Source: Vaginimicrobium propionicum (lineage in GTDB: Bacteria; Actinomycetota; Actinomycetes; Propionibacteriales; Propionibacteriaceae). Taken from it: a DNA stretch of 64,000 nt. Every line of letters begins with the position of its first letter. The first letter of the stretch is position 1. Positions 1-8,593 of the stretch are shown piece after piece. The position numbers and the translations under genes are program-made. Below the pieces are notes generated by a model, which saw only the letters and a list, made by a program, of their open reading frames with translations, did no database searches and was not told the origin of the DNA. The stretch is taken from assembly GCF_900155645.1 (NCBI RefSeq), contig NZ_LT706985.1:1598051-1662050 (forward strand), read 5' to 3'.

Positions 1-1
1 A

Positions 2-367
2 GCACTACTTCTCGGCCCAGATGGCCAGCAAGTGAAATTGCCTGAGCAGGTGTATGCAGTGCTCCTCAACGTGGTGCGCGCTATGTCTCGTCGTCAAGCA
101 ATACAGGTTGTTCCTATCGACCAGAAACTCACTACCCAAGGTGCTGCTGACTTTTTGGGTATCAGTAGGCCAACTCTGATTAAACAGTTGGAGGCTGGTG
201 TCATCCCATACGAGAAATTGCCTGGCAGTAGGCATCGCCGGATTCTGCTTACTGATTTGCTGGCGTACCGCACCAACCAGAAAGCCAAGCGACACCAAAT
301 TTTTCAACAGATGGTTGACTACGCTGAAGAAGACGGCCTTTACACCCAGTCAGACGGGCGGAGCTAA
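2..367 (+). CDS. Helix-turn-helix antitoxin-like protein, 5' end outside window
   Basis: The reading frame is open to the left edge, so the true start lies outside the window; an internal GTG at 32 is not needed. The visible part contains an excisionase/MerR-type helix-turn-helix (LTTQGAADFLGISRPTLIKQ) followed by a basic stretch (PGSRHRRI). Many actinobacteria have antitoxins of this exact shape, usually followed at once by a PIN-domain VapC-like toxin. Here no PIN gene follows: the next gene is a Fic protein on the opposite strand. I infer either an orphan antitoxin or a lost toxin. A transcriptional regulator role is the alternative. Confidence 0.7.
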   Translation, partial: ALLLGPDGQQVKLPEQVYAVLLNVVRAMSRRQAIQVVPIDQKLTTQGAADFLGISRPTLIKQLEAGVIPYEKLPGSRHRRILLTDLLAYRTNQKAKRHQIFQQMVDYAEEDGLYTQSDGRS

Positions 368-433
368 GTCGTGCCCGAGGTGGGTCGCTCATTATCGGGA
401 TGTTGACAATGGCATGCCCATGAGCCTTTAGGG

Positions 434-1273
434 TTATATGCCGTTGGGTTCACTCAAGCTGCTGCCGATGTGCAAGGCGCGGTTATTTAGCGGGTTATCT
501 TCGTTCAGTAAAAGGTTTCTTAGGAACAACTCCAGAAACTCTGTGGTTGCGTGAATACCGTTTTTAAGGTCGTTGTAATTTGCTCTGACCAGGCAATTAC
601 GGAAATACCACGCATTTTGCGCAAAAATATCGTTGGTCACATCGAAGCCGAGGCTCCGCAAGTATTTGATGAAAAATACCGCTGTTGTTCTGGTGTTGCC
701 CTCAGAGAAAACGTGTATCTGCCACAAACGTGAAATGAAAATCGCAAGATGATGAATAATTTCATCCATCGAAAGATTTCGGTAAGAAAATTGTTTCTCT
801 TGCGATAAATCGTATTCCAGCGTTGCCTTCAGTTCCGTCGCACTGCCGTAGAGCACACTAGCCCCGTCGAGAACCCATTCCTTTTTCGTGACGTTGTAAT
901 CGCGAGTTTCACCGGCGTCAGAATAAATACCAGAAAACAGTTTTCTGTGAATCGAAAGATATTCATTTGGGGTGAAACTAAAAGCACGCTCGGATAACAA
1001 AGCCGCTATTCGAGCAGAAACTTTATCGGCCTCCTCGGTGCGGTCAGCCAAATCTTTAGCCGAGCGTTCCTCGTAGTAGGACTGTAGAAGAGCATTGGCC
1101 TCATCGAAAGATATTTCCCCGTTAATGTTGCGCAGAGCCGTTTGTGCAAGATAGTCAGAGGTCTTTAGCCCATCAACTGCTTGCAAACCTATAGCGGTAT
1201 ACCACGCATATCCCTTTTCTCGTTTATCGGGTTCAGATTCGCGGATATATTCTTTGAAAGGATCCTCGTTCAC
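434..1273 (-). CDS. Fic family protein (probable AMP transferase)
   Basis: A 279-residue protein with a Fic core. The active-site loop HVFSEGNTRT at residues 187-196 fits the HxFx(D/E)GNxR signature, which holds the catalytic His and the nucleotide-binding Asn and Arg. A beta-flap-like segment (LDGASVLYG) lies upstream, near residues 135-143. Fic proteins normally transfer AMP from ATP to a Ser, Thr or Tyr of a target protein. The N-terminal 100 residues are helical and include NINGEISFDEANALLQSYYE, which resembles the VbhA-type antitoxin helix, but I do not see a clear (S/T)xxxE(G/N) inhibitory motif. It is a single gene, convergent with the antitoxin-like gene on its left. It may be a self-contained toxin-antitoxin fusion or a housekeeping Fic protein. 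Confidence 0.85.
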   Translation of the reverse strand: MNEDPFKEYIRESEPDKREKGYAWYTAIGLQAVDGLKTSDYLAQTALRNINGEISFDEANALLQSYYEERSAKDLADRTEEADKVSARIAALLSERAFSFTPNEYLSIHRKLFSGIYSDAGETRDYNVTKKEWVLDGASVLYGSATELKATLEYDLSQEKQFSYRNLSMDEIIHHLAIFISRLWQIHVFSEGNTRTTAVFFIKYLRSLGFDVTNDIFAQNAWYFRNCLVRANYNDLKNGIHATTEFLELFLRNLLLNEDNPLNNRALHIGSSLSEPNGI

Positions 1274-1410
1274 GATATTTCACCTGCCTTTAGGGCTTTG
1301 TAAATAAAGACCGTTGCTACAGACGAAGTCTAAATCACGTAATTCAATAAACAGACAGCAAAAACAATACTTTCTTAAACTGCTGAGTAGTGTACGCTAC
1401 TAGTACCAGT

Positions 1411-1454
1411 ACCGGCTCGCCCTCCTGCTCTTGTGGGATGTGGTCAGAGCCGGT
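1411..1454 (-). terminator. Inverted repeat at the 3' end of the cobalamin operon
   Basis: Perfect 8-bp arms (ACCGGCTC at 1411-1418 and GAGCCGGT at 1447-1454) lie directly downstream of cobF. The loop is long (28 nt) and no T-run follows on the minus strand, so a terminator role is only a possibility. Confidence 0.3.
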
Positions 1455-1469
1455 CTTCCTTTATTTAGA

Positions 1470-2225
1470 CTACCGTCGGCGCAGCAGGTAGGTATCGAAT
1501 ACCCAGCCGTGACGTTTCGCAGCCTCAGCGCGCACTCGGCAGATTTCGTCGCGAACGGCGGCTAAATCACCAGAAATTAAGATCTGGTTTTCAGTGCCGA
1601 GGTAGGCGGCCCAATAAATATCCAAACCAGTGGGGTCAATTTTGGCGAAGGTTTGGTGGCCGTCCAACATCACCACAACATCATCAGACTGCTCAGGAAA
1701 CCCATCCTGAATTAGACGTGCGGGGCTTATTGAAACCGCCTTGCCTTGACGATTCAACGGAATCTGAAACGCGGCAGCTAGCGCCAAAACAGAGCTTATC
1801 CCCGGTAGCACGCGCAACGATATCGGCACCTGACTAGCGGCAATCAGCTTCTTGACGATAGCCAGCGTTGATTCGTAGAGGCTGGGGTCCCCCCAAACGA
1901 GGAACCCCCCGTGCTCGCCGGCGCCAAGATTTTGGCTGACCGCTTCACCCCAGAGCGCCAAGCGCTGAGCGCGCCAAGTAGCCACCGCTTTCGGATAATC
2001 GGGGGTGGTTTGCCACGGTCTCGGCGGGTCACGCAATTCGACAATACGCACCGGCTCTACGCGGTGAGCGGCGACAACTCGACGTCTAACCTCGACGAGG
2101 TCATCCAAATCGCCCTCTTTTAACACCACAAAAAGCACGTCAAGGCTCTGGATAGCCTCCACAGCCTCCAAGGTCAACCATTTCGGGTTACCGGCGCCTA
2201 TCCCAATCAGCGATAATGTTCGCAT
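1470..2225 (-). CDS. cobF: Precorrin-6A synthase (deacetylating) CobF
   Basis: A 251-residue tetrapyrrole methylase-fold protein. It begins with the SAM-binding glycine loop (LIGIGAGNPKWLTLEA) and contains the CobF-like segment GGFLVWGDPSLYESTLAIVKKL and a PGISSVLALAAAF loop. Known CobF methylates C1 of precorrin-5 and releases the acetyl side chain in the aerobic B12 pathway. It is the last gene of the riboswitch-led operon, 21 nt after cbiX/sirC. Its presence beside CbiG and CbiX, which belong to the early-cobalt (anaerobic) route, is unusual. No cbiD, the usual C1 methylase of that route, is in the window, so CobF may fill that step (inference). Confidence 0.85.
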   Translation of the reverse strand: MRTLSLIGIGAGNPKWLTLEAVEAIQSLDVLFVVLKEGDLDDLVEVRRRVVAAHRVEPVRIVELRDPPRPWQTTPDYPKAVATWRAQRLALWGEAVSQNLGAGEHGGFLVWGDPSLYESTLAIVKKLIAASQVPISLRVLPGISSVLALAAAFQIPLNRQGKAVSISPARLIQDGFPEQSDDVVVMLDGHQTFAKIDPTGLDIYWAAYLGTENQILISGDLAAVRDEICRVRAEAAKRHGWVFDTYLLRRR

Positions 2226-2246
2226 TCTCTTAGCCTCGTCGCTGAT

Positions 2247-3440
2247 TTATCGGTTAGTTAGGGAAGATACTGCATGAGTGCGGGCGTGGGCGGTCTCGTG
2301 AGGCCCTCGTCCAGACACCACGCCAACCAAGAAACCATCGCTAGTTCCCGTGGCGGGCGTCCACGCGCTGCCACCCGAGGCGTCATCCCCGCGCACGCAA
2401 AACACTCGCCGCGCCTTTGCCCAATCAGCAAATTGCGCATTCACTGCGGGGTTATTCGTCAACGCAAGGCAATACCAAGCCTCGTCAAGGTCGGCCTCAG
2501 CGACTTCGCGGCGCGTCCACACCACTTCGCCGGCCTCGGCTAACTCGACGATACGCGGGTCGGCTTTCGGGGCGATGACGTGAACTTGCGCGCCAGCAGC
2601 AACCAGTTTTGGCACCCGCCTGGCTGCAATCCGTCCCGCGCCAGCAATGACAACACGCTTGCCCGCCAAAACCAACCCAGCCAAGTAAACCTCAGGCGTG
2701 GCAGCGCTAGCCCGTTCGAAACGCTCAATCACGACGCTCGCCACTTCGTCGCAATCACCTAGTACGTCAGCAACGCGAACCTCAGCATCCGGATGAGATT
2801 TCTGCCATTTAGCGGCCTGTTCGTGTGCCCAATTCTCTAGACGGCCGTGGAATAAATAGTGGGGCATGACCACAATTTTTCGCCCACCGTTGTGGTAAGC
2901 GCGGTCAAGCCCAGCCGTCAAATCAGGCTGTGCTACCTGGATAAAAGCCGAAGTCAGATCGGTGAAGTTGCCTTCTTCGAATAAAACTCTGCCAAGCCGA
3001 ACGTGGTCGGCGTTAGTGGTGGTCAATGAAGTGCCGCGGCCCAAAAAAACCACGCTAGTTTCTGCTGGTGTCCAACCTTTAGCAGCCGATGAAATTCGAT
3101 CCAGCGCGGCTTGCCGCAGTAGCGGGTGCGGGCCGAGGTGCGGGGTGTAGTTAACCGTCCCGCCCACTTTTTCTTTCGCTTGAGCGATAGCCTGAGGGAT
3201 GTCTTCTTGAGCGTGGCCACCAGTGCCAATCATCAACGGCACCACTACTGCGCAGCGATCTTCGTCATTGGCGAGTGCATCGGCAACCGCGTCTGCCACG
3301 CTCGGTTCGTCAAGCTCGACGTAGCAGTCCAGCACGCGGGTGTCGGGCAGCATTCTACGCACCCGATCAATCAGTGCGCGGCATTGCTGCTGCCCATCAG
3401 TAATTCGGGTGCCATGCGCGGCAATAACTAGGCTCGTCAC
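2247..3440 (-). CDS. Sirohydrochlorin cobaltochelatase fused to precorrin-2 dehydrogenase
   Basis: The start is GTG at 3440: GGAGG lies 7 nt upstream and the GTGA overlaps the stop of the preceding gene. The longer open frame from 3560 runs inside that gene. Residues 1 to about 240 form a two-lobed CbiX-type chelatase (LVIAAHGTRITDG at the N-terminus, VVMPHYLFHGRLENWAHEQ in the second lobe) that would insert cobalt into sirohydrochlorin. From about residue 250 a Rossmann domain (GKRVVIAGAGRIAARRVPKL) matches the Met8/SirC/CysG N-terminal family, which oxidises precorrin-2 to sirohydrochlorin with NAD. The fusion joins two successive steps, dehydrogenation then metal insertion, in one polypeptide. 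Confidence 0.88.
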   Translation of the reverse strand: MTSLVIAAHGTRITDGQQQCRALIDRVRRMLPDTRVLDCYVELDEPSVADAVADALANDEDRCAVVVPLMIGTGGHAQEDIPQAIAQAKEKVGGTVNYTPHLGPHPLLRQAALDRISSAAKGWTPAETSVVFLGRGTSLTTTNADHVRLGRVLFEEGNFTDLTSAFIQVAQPDLTAGLDRAYHNGGRKIVVMPHYLFHGRLENWAHEQAAKWQKSHPDAEVRVADVLGDCDEVASVVIERFERASAATPEVYLAGLVLAGKRVVIAGAGRIAARRVPKLVAAGAQVHVIAPKADPRIVELAEAGEVVWTRREVAEADLDEAWYCLALTNNPAVNAQFADWAKARRVFCVRGDDASGGSAWTPATGTSDGFLVGVVSGRGPHETAHARTHAVSSLTNR

Positions 3441-5197
3441 TTGTTTTCCTCCATCCATTTGTAGTCGCGCGGGGTGACCATTGCTTGTGCGTTTACTCCG
3501 GTCTTGACCATCGTTGTCGTCGATGACCCGACGATGACGATGGAATGCATATCCACCCATTCGGGGTCGAAATCAGCCAACGTGGCGACCCGATGATTTT
3601 CGCCCTGTCTGCTGGCGTCCTGGACGAGAGCAACCGGCGTAGTTGGCGGCCGGTGCGCACCCAAAATCTCTAGCGCGCGCGGCAGGTGCATAACCCGCTT
3701 GCGGCTACGCGGGTTGTATAACGCAACCACGAAATCGCCTTCGGCTGCCGCCTGCAATCGCTTTTCAATAACTTGCCAATCAGTGTGCAAATCAGACAAC
3801 GAAATTGTGACGTGATCATGACCTAGCGGCGCGCCCAGCAGAGCCGACGCCGCCAACTCCGCCGTCACCCCTGGAACGGCCTCAAATCTGATGCCCTCGG
3901 TACCCATCTCAAGGGTGGGTGACGACATGGCATAAATCGACGGGTCACCAGAGCAGACGATAGCTACGTTGCGTCCCTCACGCGCCTTATCAATCGCCAA
4001 TTTCACGCGGGTTTCTTCTGTGCCCATCCCCATGCCAATAACCTCGGTGCCAGCTCGCAAAACCGAACGTATTTGGGCGACATAAGGACGGTAGCCGACA
4101 ACCACCGAGCAGGCCGTTAACGTTTTCCTAGCACGCGGGGTGAGTAAATCGTCAGCGCCCGGCCCCAACCCCACAACAAAAAGATTGCCCAGCGGGTGAA
4201 GCCGTCCGATGGCGATGGTGGCGTCTCCAGTTTTTTCTTTCTCGACAATCAATTCAGCACCGTGAGCCATCACTGCCGCCTCCGCGACTGACGGGGTGCC
4301 AACCGCGCGATTAGGGTGATTAGACGGGTTAGGGACGCTCTGACTAGCCAAAACGTCAGCAGAATAAGTGACTAACCCACCAAATTCGCCACCCAGCTCA
4401 AGCAGACCCACTTCGTCAGCTTTGGCGTCAACCGTTACCAGGGCAGCAACTGAGTCCTTGGCTAGCCCATGTTTGGCCAGCGTCTTATCAAGCAGTTTCG
4501 CTAAATCCGCTTTTGACGTGCCACGGTTACATCCCATGCCAACCACTAGCGACTTAGGGTGTAACACCACTGTCGGCATGTCGGTGGGCACTTGGATGCC
4601 ATCAGACACGAGAATCCGAAACTGAGGTTTACCAGGGTCAGGCAACTCTTTTACGTGAGTGCCACGCCACTCGTAACGAGCCTCCCCCGGCTCTCGGACG
4701 TTGACGGGCAGCGCCGGCAGTGGCCACGGTTGCTCGCGGATGAGCTCTATCGAATCGCCGTCTAGCATGCCCCGCGTCACCCCTGCCAAATCGCCCGAGG
4801 TGGCCCAGCCCAAAGTATCCAAACCCACAGACCCCAATCGATCAGTGGCGGTGGTTACCACCGGTGTTGCCCCGATAGCTTCTGCCAGTGTGCGCGCAAA
4901 TTCGTTAGCCCCGCCAACATGCCCCCCGACTAGGGGAATCACAAACTTTCCAGCCTCGTCAACAACCACCACGCCAGGGTCAGTGTGTTTATCTTTCAGC
5001 AACCCAGCGATTAGCCGGCAGGTAGCCCCGGTAGCTAGATGGCTGATTATTAAATCGCATTCGTCCCAAGCCTGACTCAAACCAGCTGCCGAAGAGCCGA
5101 AATAATGTTTAGTCTGGCCTAAGACTTGATCAATCTGGGCAGCTAACCGTTGGGCGCTAACGGAGTTAGCGACCTGGCCAATCACCTTTGTTTTCAT
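3437..5197 (-). CDS. CbiG-CobJ/CbiH fusion: precorrin-5A hydrolase and C17-methyltransferase
   Basis: The start is ATG at 5197, preceded by AGGAG. The frame extends further upstream but would overlap cbiE. Residues 1 to about 335 are CbiG: the conserved PLVGGHVGGANEFA segment at 88-101 and GMGCNRGTS at 220-228 mark its middle and C-terminal domains. From residue 337 a tetrapyrrole methylase domain (NLFVVGLGPGADDLLTPRA, CSGDPSIYAM, PGVTAELAASALLGAPLGHD) matches CobJ/CbiH, which contracts the ring and methylates C17. CbiG opens the resulting lactone and releases acetaldehyde. Fusion of these consecutive activities is known in other actinobacteria, for example cbiEGH of propionibacteria. Confidence 0.9.
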   Translation of the reverse strand: MKTKVIGQVANSVSAQRLAAQIDQVLGQTKHYFGSSAAGLSQAWDECDLIISHLATGATCRLIAGLLKDKHTDPGVVVVDEAGKFVIPLVGGHVGGANEFARTLAEAIGATPVVTTATDRLGSVGLDTLGWATSGDLAGVTRGMLDGDSIELIREQPWPLPALPVNVREPGEARYEWRGTHVKELPDPGKPQFRILVSDGIQVPTDMPTVVLHPKSLVVGMGCNRGTSKADLAKLLDKTLAKHGLAKDSVAALVTVDAKADEVGLLELGGEFGGLVTYSADVLASQSVPNPSNHPNRAVGTPSVAEAAVMAHGAELIVEKEKTGDATIAIGRLHPLGNLFVVGLGPGADDLLTPRARKTLTACSVVVGYRPYVAQIRSVLRAGTEVIGMGMGTEETRVKLAIDKAREGRNVAIVCSGDPSIYAMSSPTLEMGTEGIRFEAVPGVTAELAASALLGAPLGHDHVTISLSDLHTDWQVIEKRLQAAAEGDFVVALYNPRSRKRVMHLPRALEILGAHRPPTTPVALVQDASRQGENHRVATLADFDPEWVDMHSIVIVGSSTTTMVKTGVNAQAMVTPRDYKWMEENK

Positions 5198-5204
5198 GAA
5201 TCTC

Positions 5205-5846
5205 CTAATGACGGCCACTAACGGCAGATTGTTCGCCAAGGGCGGCTATCGAATCGGGGTGGTAGTCAAGTACCAAAACCACATTCGGTTGCTTAATTTC
5301 ACCAACAGTGCGGGCTTGGCTCTCATCAAAAATGCGCACCCGCTCATCGTCGGTGCCTAGCTGTTCGGCGAGGACGAAATACTTTCCTAACCCCGCACAA
5401 GCCTCAACAATTTGCTTAAAGCCGTTCGTTGGGTCAGTCAGTAACCCAACTTTCGGGTGAGTGCGCGCCGCCTCGAAACCAGGCTCAGGGTCATTGCCAT
5501 GCAAAGAGACCAGCAGTGCGTCGTCCCACGGCAGGGCGACGGCAGCGAAAGCCAACTGCAAACTCGTCAAAGCCGGAATAACCCGCACCCGCAAACCTGC
5601 GGCTCTAATGCGGCGCACCACTCCATAAAACAGTGGGTCGCCTGAGGCTATGACAACGATATTCGCTTCAGGCTTGGCTTGCATCTGCGTTATCGCCGGG
5701 CCGATGCGTCCCAAAATGATGCGGCGATCCTCATCCACTTTTAGGGCATCTAGGTGGCGGCGGCCACCAACCACTAGATCAGCCTCAGCTACAGCTTCTA
5801 TTAGCTCATGAGAGGGTTGACCTATGAAACCATAAACCGTAATCAC
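5205..5846 (-). CDS. cbiE: Precorrin-6Y/7 C5-methyltransferase, CbiE type
   Basis: A 213-residue tetrapyrrole methylase with VYGFIGQPSHELIEAVAEADLVVGG at its start (SAM loop altered to GFIGQ), ASGDPLFYGVVRRI, and PALTSLQLAFAAVALPWDDA, all typical of CbiE/CobL-N. It would methylate C5 of cobalt-precorrin-6B. The length covers only the CbiE half. The CbiT half (C15 methylation and C12 decarboxylation), often fused as CobL, is absent here and must lie elsewhere or be missing. The GTG start overlaps the stop of cobM (GTGA), which shows translational coupling. Confidence 0.88.
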   Translation of the reverse strand: MITVYGFIGQPSHELIEAVAEADLVVGGRRHLDALKVDEDRRIILGRIGPAITQMQAKPEANIVVIASGDPLFYGVVRRIRAAGLRVRVIPALTSLQLAFAAVALPWDDALLVSLHGNDPEPGFEAARTHPKVGLLTDPTNGFKQIVEACAGLGKYFVLAEQLGTDDERVRIFDESQARTVGEIKQPNVVLVLDYHPDSIAALGEQSAVSGRH

Positions 5847-6658
5847 AGTGCTTTTGCCCCCTCTTCGCGTAAATTTTCGGCAGCATTGGGGTCGGCCTTG
5901 CGGTATTCGTGACGGAACCCAGGGTGATACAGGTGAGAACGCTTCACCATTGGGCGTTCAGACAACGCTGGTCCCACCAGAATCACCGTATGCTTCCAGA
6001 ACTTGTGCTCTTTCATGGTCGCAGCCAAGTTTTTTAGCTCGCAACGCAACAGCTGCTGATCTGGCCAAGTCACCTGATAGCCGATAATCACCGGTGTATC
6101 TGGCGCGTAACCGCCAGCCAATAATTCCTCCTGCAACGACTTAGAACGCGCCGCCGACAAATACAGTGCCATCGTTGTCCCATGAGCTGCGAAATCCCGC
6201 ACCTTCTCTTTGGGTGGCATCGGGGTGCGGCCACCCTCAAGCCTGGTCAAAATTAGTGACTGCGCAACCTCTGGCAAGGTTATTTCGACCTCAGCAGCAG
6301 CCGCAGCAGCCGAAAAAGCTGACACCCCCGGGATAGTTTCATATGGAACGTGTAGCTTATCTAGCACCTGCCGCTGTTCAGCGCTAGCTCCGTAAATCGC
6401 CGGGTCACCGGTGTGGACGCGAGCCACCAGTAAGCCCTCATCGCGCGCCCGCTCATAGAGCGGAATAATGTCCTCTAACGAGGCTTTAGCTGAATCCACC
6501 AGCAATGCACCAGGTTTGTGGTTAGCGACAACCTCCGGGTTTACTAGGGATGATGCCCAAATAATGATGTCAGCCTCGGCGATGGTTTTAGCGCCTCTAA
6601 TAGTGATTAAATCGGGCGCGCCAGGGCCAGCCCCGACGAAAACAACTTTGCCGCTCAT
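5843..6658 (-). CDS. cobM: Precorrin-4 C11-methyltransferase (CobM/CbiF)
   Basis: The start is ATG at 6658, overlapping the cobI stop as ATGA; the frame continues upstream inside cobI. The protein begins GKVVFVGAGPGAPDLITIRG and carries VHTGDPAIYGA, PGVSAFSAAAAAAEVEITLPE, SLILTRLEGGRTPMP and LSAARSKSLQEELLAGG, the standard CobM/CbiF series. The enzyme methylates C11 of (cobalt-)precorrin-4. The GRTPMP segment is highly characteristic of this family, so the assignment is firm. It is the second gene of the operon. Confidence 0.93.
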   Translation of the reverse strand: MSGKVVFVGAGPGAPDLITIRGAKTIAEADIIIWASSLVNPEVVANHKPGALLVDSAKASLEDIIPLYERARDEGLLVARVHTGDPAIYGASAEQRQVLDKLHVPYETIPGVSAFSAAAAAAEVEITLPEVAQSLILTRLEGGRTPMPPKEKVRDFAAHGTTMALYLSAARSKSLQEELLAGGYAPDTPVIIGYQVTWPDQQLLRCELKNLAATMKEHKFWKHTVILVGPALSERPMVKRSHLYHPGFRHEYRKADPNAAENLREEGAKAL

Positions 6659-7392
6659 ATTCTTTCCCCTGCCCGTCCGCGCTTTGGCGGCCACAACACG
6701 CTAGTGAAATACGGTGCCTCGGATAGCTGGCTGACTTTAGTGACCGTCTCGTTCTCTAGGCCGACGTTGACGCCGGCGATAGCGTCCTCACCCAACGCCG
6801 CCAAGTGTTCTTTCAATTCGCCAAGGTGGCGTCCGGCCTTATAAACAACACAAGTGTCGGTGACCTCATGCACCTCAACCAGCCGATTTATGCCGCGTTT
6901 CAACGGAACTAGCGCCAAAATTTCGTCACCCTCAACCAGTGGGGTAGCAGATTTCGCTGCCAACGCCTGCATAGCTGTTATGCCCGGCACGACCTCGACG
7001 TCGAGGGTCTCAATTTGATCTCTTACGCCCGCCACCAAATAACTGAAAGTGGAGTAAACCGATGGATCCCCAATAGTTGCGAAAGCTATATTCTTGGCGC
7101 CATCGCGATAATGACGCACGGCAGCCTCGGCCGCAACTTGCCAGCTGGCTAGGCGTTTTTCTGTCAAACCTGAACGATCAGCCATCGAGAAAGGGATCCG
7201 GTCGATGCGGTCAGCCACCTCAGGGCAAGCAGATAAGACGATTTGTTCCGCGCGCCCAGGCCCAGAACCGCTAGCCTCAGTGGTTGGCACCAAGATAACA
7301 TCGCAGCCTCGTAACACGTTTAGGGCTTTTAGCGTTATTAACTCGGGATCCCCAGGCCCAACACCTACGCCAACAAGTTTTAGCGAACCCAC
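6655..7392 (-). CDS. cobI: Precorrin-2 C20-methyltransferase (CobI/CbiL)
   Basis: A 245-residue methylase, first gene of the operon and directly downstream of the cobalamin riboswitch; GGAG lies upstream of the ATG at 7392. It starts LKLVGVGVGPGDPELITLKALNVL and has FATIGDPSVYSTFSYL and VVPGITAMQALAAKSATPLVEGDE, all typical of CobI/CbiL. It adds a methyl group to C20 of (cobalt-)precorrin-2. Co-location with a cobalt chelatase suggests the substrate is the cobalt form, but the family cannot be split reliably by eye. Confidence 0.92.
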   Translation of the reverse strand: MGSLKLVGVGVGPGDPELITLKALNVLRGCDVILVPTTEASGSGPGRAEQIVLSACPEVADRIDRIPFSMADRSGLTEKRLASWQVAAEAAVRHYRDGAKNIAFATIGDPSVYSTFSYLVAGVRDQIETLDVEVVPGITAMQALAAKSATPLVEGDEILALVPLKRGINRLVEVHEVTDTCVVYKAGRHLGELKEHLAALGEDAIAGVNVGLENETVTKVSQLSEAPYFTSVLWPPKRGRAGERI

Positions 7393-7429
7393 ATCTTCTC
7401 CTAGCTACCCTTAACCGCGAGGGTCAATT

Positions 7430-7552
7430 GCTTGAGGCCAGCAGATTGGCGACCGGGCTCGTTGCATAGCGAAGCAAACCACCGTTGCGGGACAGCGCCG
7501 GATTCTCACCGGCTTCGCAATCTGTCTGGCTGCCGACCGATGTCGACCTCTT
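7430..7552 (-). promoter_or_regulatory. Cobalamin (B12) riboswitch
   Basis: Read on the minus strand, the core GAAGCCGGTGAGAATCCGG followed by CGCTGTCCCGCAACGGT matches the most conserved part of the AdoCbl aptamer. A B12-box-like tail (AGCCCGGTCGCC then GCTGGCCTC) ends about 40 nt before cobI. A short hairpin (ACCCT/AGGGT) lies between the aptamer and the cobI ribosome site and may act as the expression platform. It should lower cob operon expression when cobalamin is plentiful. The outer boundaries are estimated. The remaining spacer to 7723 shows only a stem near 7683-7709 (GTTCTGC/GCAGAAC), which may end the upstream importer transcript. Confidence 0.92.
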
Positions 7553-7723
7553 TGATTTTAGCCTGTTGACGCCAAGCACTGCCACCGCGCAGGGTCAGGG
7601 TGAGGAAAGTCGGCGCGCTCTCAGATGTGACGATGCCCTACCGTCGCAAAAGATGGTCAGCCGGCAACTCTTGGGGTGTAGTTCTGCCCCGCCACCTAGC
7701 GAAGCAGAACCTTAAGCGTCACC

Positions 7724-8593
7724 CTATTTCACGGCACCAGCCGTCAGCCCGCGCACGAAGTAGCGCTGCAGTAGCAGGAATACCGCCACCGGAATAACCA
7801 TCGAGATGAAGGCACCAGCGCTAAGCAAATACCAGGCTGAACCTCTCGACCCGGATAACTGCGAGATGTAGACGGTCAGCGGCGCCACCTCGGCGTTGCC
7901 GCCCAAGAACACCATGCCAACCAGCAAGTCATTCCACGTCCACAAGAATTGGAAAATCCCATACGACGCGATTGCCGGCGTGGCTAGGGGCAACACTATG
8001 CGCAGAAAGACCTGCACCGGATTAGCGCCATCAATCGTCGCGGCCTCCACTAAGGCGGGCGGTAAATCCCGAATCGAGTTGAACATCATGTAAACCGCTA
8101 GGGGCAAACCGAAAATCGTGTGTGAAATCCACACTGTCCAGTAGGTGCCGTCCAAACTGAGCTTGCCGTACATCTGCATTAGTGGCACCAACGCGATTTG
8201 CAGTGGCACCACTTGAAGCGCGAAAACGGCAATAAATAGCCAGTTTCGGCCAGGGAAACGCAGCCACGAGAAACCGTAGGCAGCCAAGGCGGCCAAGGTC
8301 AGCGGAAATAGCGTTGACGGAATGGTGATAACAAAGGAGTTCACCAGATAGTCCAGCATGGACGCCGAACCAGAACCTGACAAGGCGTGAGCGTAATTGC
8401 TCAGCGTGAAACTCGGATTTTGGAAAATTGTCCACCAACCAGAACGGGTGATGTCTAATTGCGGACGGAAGCTAGTAATCAGCAACCCGATGGTTGGCAC
8501 CGTCCAAATGGTGGCAATAAGGATCGCTACCGCCGTCATTATCGGCGAAGTGACCGCCTTAGTGGCTTGGTTTGATTTGCGCTTAGCCATCAT
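7724..8593 (-). CDS. Sugar ABC transporter permease (MalG/AglG type)
   Basis: A 289-residue membrane protein with six predicted hydrophobic segments and the EAA loop EAATIDGANPVQVFLRIVLP, which docks to the ATPase subunit. Its order and lengths resemble alpha-glucoside importers (AglG). The ATG overlaps the stop of the preceding permease as ATGA, so the two are co-translated. No ATPase gene lies in this operon; a shared MsiK/MalK-type ATPase encoded elsewhere is the likely energy source, as is common in actinobacteria. Confidence 0.88.
   Translation of the reverse strand: MMAKRKSNQATKAVTSPIMTAVAILIATIWTVPTIGLLITSFRPQLDITRSGWWTIFQNPSFTLSNYAHALSGSGSASMLDYLVNSFVITIPSTLFPLTLAALAAYGFSWLRFPGRNWLFIAVFALQVVPLQIALVPLMQMYGKLSLDGTYWTVWISHTIFGLPLAVYMMFNSIRDLPPALVEAATIDGANPVQVFLRIVLPLATPAIASYGIFQFLWTWNDLLVGMVFLGGNAEVAPLTVYISQLSGSRGSAWYLLSAGAFISMVIPVAVFLLLQRYFVRGLTAGAVK

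Noticed and set aside
7485-7800. Plus-strand open frames over the region upstream of cobI
   Set aside because: They cover the cobalamin riboswitch and the end of the permease gene on the other strand and have no protein features.
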